A DNA stretch of 45,118 bases from Streptomyces phaeofaciens (GTDB lineage Bacteria > Actinomycetota > Actinomycetes > Streptomycetales > Streptomycetaceae): contig NZ_BMSA01000044.1 of the NCBI RefSeq assembly GCF_014648915.1, positions 1 to 45,118 of the forward strand. The letters run 5' to 3'. The translations under genes and the position numbers were made by a program. Positions 43,570 to 45,118 of the stretch are shown here, one piece after another. Numbering within the stretch: position 1 is the stretch's first letter; each line of letters opens with the position of its first letter. The notes under the pieces were generated by a model. That model saw only the letters and a list, made by a program, of their open reading frames with translations, did not search any database and had not been told where the DNA came from.

Positions 43570-43926
43570 TCAGCGGCGCGCAAGCCGGCGTTCGCCGTGC
43601 ACACCCGGCTGGTACACCATGTCGTAGTACTGGAAGATCGTCTCTTCGTGCTCGGCGGGCAGGATGTCGTCCGTGCCGATCGACGGTGCCTTGCGCACCT
43701 CTCCCTTGGAATACGGGACCATGACGTAGTCCGGCCCCAGCACCGCGTCGTCGAGCGGGACGAAGACGAGGCGCTGACGGGTGGGTATCCCCGTGCGAAC
43801 CGTGGCCATGGCCGGTTCGTCCGTGGCCGTGTCGACATAGACGGCTTCCAGGGTGCCGATCTTCCGTCCCTTGGCGTCGACGACGTGATGGTCCCGCCAT
43901 TCCCGGACATCGGCCGCGCTGATCAC
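43570..43926 (-). CDS. PRC-barrel domain protein, 118 aa
   Basis: The PRC-barrel is seen in ISAADVREWRDHHVVDAKGR, KIGTLEAVYVDTATDEPAMA, RLVFVPLDDAVLGPDYVMVP and the later EVRKAPSIGTDDILPAEHEE. Stand-alone PRC-barrel proteins are common in Streptomyces and are linked to stress or envelope functions without a defined role. The GTG at 43926 is chosen because GGAG lies 6 bases before it and the fold begins there; the longer upstream frame is not family-like. Confidence 0.85.
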   Translation of the reverse strand: MISAADVREWRDHHVVDAKGRKIGTLEAVYVDTATDEPAMATVRTGIPTRQRLVFVPLDDAVLGPDYVMVPYSKGEVRKAPSIGTDDILPAEHEETIFQYYDMVYQPGVHGERRLARR

Positions 43927-44173
43927 GCCGACTCCGGGACATGAGTGCCGGCTGCGCTCGATGGACGGGGATTCGTCCCGCACGAAGACGCCAGAACGTT
44001 CATCTCCGCCGCGTACCCCGGTACGGCCACCGTATTCGGTGCCGGCACGCCTCGATTCTCCGCAGGGAACCGGAACGATCACTCGCGTCGTCTTCGCCTC
44101 CAGTCGCGTCCGCCTCGGGCCCTCGACGTGTACCAGGCGTCGAGCGGCTTCCGGGCGGCACTAAGGGGAGTAC

Positions 44174-44728
44174 ATGAACCCAGGTCAGCAGGTCGAGTTC
44201 CACGCTTCGTGCGGGCACGTGATCTCGGCATCGGCCGAGCGCGCGGGCATGGACGTCCGATGCCCTCATTGCCACCAGGTGGTACGGGTCCCGCCGCCGG
44301 ACGTTCCGTACGCCTCGCCGATTCCGGTGCCGTCCGGTGCCCCCGAACCGATCGCCTTGACCGCGCTGTACGTGACGGCTCTGATCGGCGGCGTCATGGC
44401 GGCCGGCTTGATCTACGGGGTCATGTTCGACGAGTTCTCGGAGTCCGAGCTGGTCTCCTGCACGCCGCTGTGGTTCTTCCCCATCGTTTTCGGCCTGTAC
44501 GGCTTCATCTCCCAGCGGCTGATTCGACGCATGGTGTCCGGACGCGCACAGAGCCTCCACGAAGCCGCCCGCATATCCATCGACGTGGCCGGTCACTGGG
44601 CGGCCCTGTTCCTCTTCCCCTTCCTGGTGCTCAGGTGGCGCAGTTCCCTGCTCGTGTCGATCGCGGCGGCGGTCTTCTGGGCCGCGTTGCTGTGGCTCTT
44701 CTTCGTCCTCGTCTTCCCGACCCTCTGA
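44174..44728 (+). CDS. Membrane protein with N-terminal zinc-ribbon motif, 184 aa
   Basis: Residues 13-34 hold C13, H15, C30 and C33 (CGH...CPHCH), a likely zinc ribbon, followed by a Pro-rich linker and four hydrophobic helices (ALYVTALIGGVMAAGLIYGV, PLWFFPIVFGLYGFI, WAALFLFPFLVL, LVSIAAAVFWAALLWLFFVL). I recognise no family. The ATG at 44174 has AAGGGGAG upstream. It stands alone in its strand context. Confidence 0.78.
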   Translation: MNPGQQVEFHASCGHVISASAERAGMDVRCPHCHQVVRVPPPDVPYASPIPVPSGAPEPIALTALYVTALIGGVMAAGLIYGVMFDEFSESELVSCTPLWFFPIVFGLYGFISQRLIRRMVSGRAQSLHEAARISIDVAGHWAALFLFPFLVLRWRSSLLVSIAAAVFWAALLWLFFVLVFPTL

Positions 44729-45118
44729 AGCCTGGTTCCCCTTGCGCCGCCTCCTCCGGTCGGCCGGACCGGCGACAGGGTGAGCCCGTGCGTCACCGAT
44801 GCGTCACGGTGTGCGAGCCGCCCGCCGCAGGGGAGAGCCTTCGCCTCGGCGGGCCAGGTCCGTGGTGGAGGCCGCGGTCACATTCGACGCGCCCACAGGG
44901 TGAGTCCGCGTGCGCGCTGCGCGACATCACTGTCCCCGGCCGGTGAAGCACCGCACATGACCCACCTCACCTACTACCTGCCCTCGTAGGGCATATCGGA
45001 CGCCATGCCCATGCCATAACCACCCCTGACCTGCACATTGAGAGCCAGCTCACACAGACGGTACCGCCCGCGAATACGACCACAACTAGCAAAAGGGGTC
45101 TTTGCGGACGCCGTCCCG
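44729..45118. other. Intergenic end of the window
   Basis: No gene can be supported here. The sequence becomes AT-richer towards the end. Two similar segments (ACAGGGTGAGCCCG near 44776 and ACAGGGTGAGTCCG near 44896) form a short imperfect direct repeat. A weak hairpin, GCAAA/TTTGC at 45089-45105, is close to the window edge. Confidence 0.4.

Noticed and set aside
45089..45105. Terminator or start of an RNA gene at the window edge
   Set aside because: The stem is only five base pairs and the sequence stops 13 bases later, so nothing firm can be said.

Overview
The window is high-GC actinobacterial chromosome, almost certainly Streptomyces or a close relative. Codon third positions are strongly G/C. 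GTG starts and 4-base stop/start overlaps are common. The gene repertoire fits too: an AfsR-type SARP regulator, an ABC1 kinase, a PRC-barrel protein, SMI1/KNR4 and SUKH proteins, and many TetR, MarR, MerR and XRE regulators each paired with an oxidoreductase. No rRNA, tRNA, IS element or CRISPR array was seen.

Layout. 1-3.1 kb: tail of an upstream gene, an SMI1/KNR4-type protein and a DUF2236 (MpaB-like) oxygenase. 3.2-6.3 kb: a 1029-aa AfsR-like regulator. 6.6-7.1 kb: a secreted six-cysteine protein. 7.5-10.4 kb: an ECF-like sigma factor, an unusual NPLAAL-repeat protein and an ABC1/UbiB-type kinase. 10.4-21.8 kb: a twelve-gene minus-strand operon, which is the centre of interest. 22-26.9 kb: three short-chain dehydrogenase/enoyl-CoA hydratase units with MerR, LysR and TetR regulators. 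26.9-31 kb: a septum-formation-type lipoprotein, a DUF485 plus sodium:solute symporter pair and a DUF2278 protein. 31-33.2 kb: catalase-peroxidase katG. 33.5-38.95 kb: an LLM flavin oxidoreductase, TetR, a secreted peptidoglycan-binding protein, a GNAT enzyme, and a divergent MarR/Old Yellow Enzyme pair with clear operators. 39.2-45.1 kb: a SUKH-4-like protein, a GAP-family membrane protein, a divergent SDR/XRE pair, and PRC-barrel and small membrane proteins.

The operon, read in transcription order from 21844 down to 10404, encodes: a four-helix, histidine-rich membrane protein; a DUF2156 aminoacyl-tRNA-dependent transferase-like protein; an acyl-CoA-dehydrogenase-fold protein; an NAD-binding acyl thioester reductase; a class III aminotransferase; an SRPBCC protein; a flavin reductase; a DAO-family flavoprotein; a methyltransferase; a cytochrome P450; a CrtC/AttH lipocalin-like protein; and a second SRPBCC protein. 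Reductase plus aminotransferase can turn a fatty acyl thioester into an alkylamine. The ACAD-fold enzyme plus flavin reductase matches the VlmH/VlmR N-hydroxylase pair of valanimycin biosynthesis. The DUF2156 protein matches the VlmA role of loading an amino acid from tRNA onto the hydroxylamine, and the membrane protein is a candidate for the VlmO-type hydrazine synthase. The operon is therefore proposed to make an aliphatic compound with a nitrogen-nitrogen bond (hydrazine, azo or azoxy class). No AurF/VlmB-like diiron azoxy synthase is visible in the window. A DAO flavoprotein, a P450 and three cyclase/hydratase-like proteins are present instead, so the product may differ from known azoxy compounds. 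All functional assignments rest on motifs and context read by eye; no database search was run.
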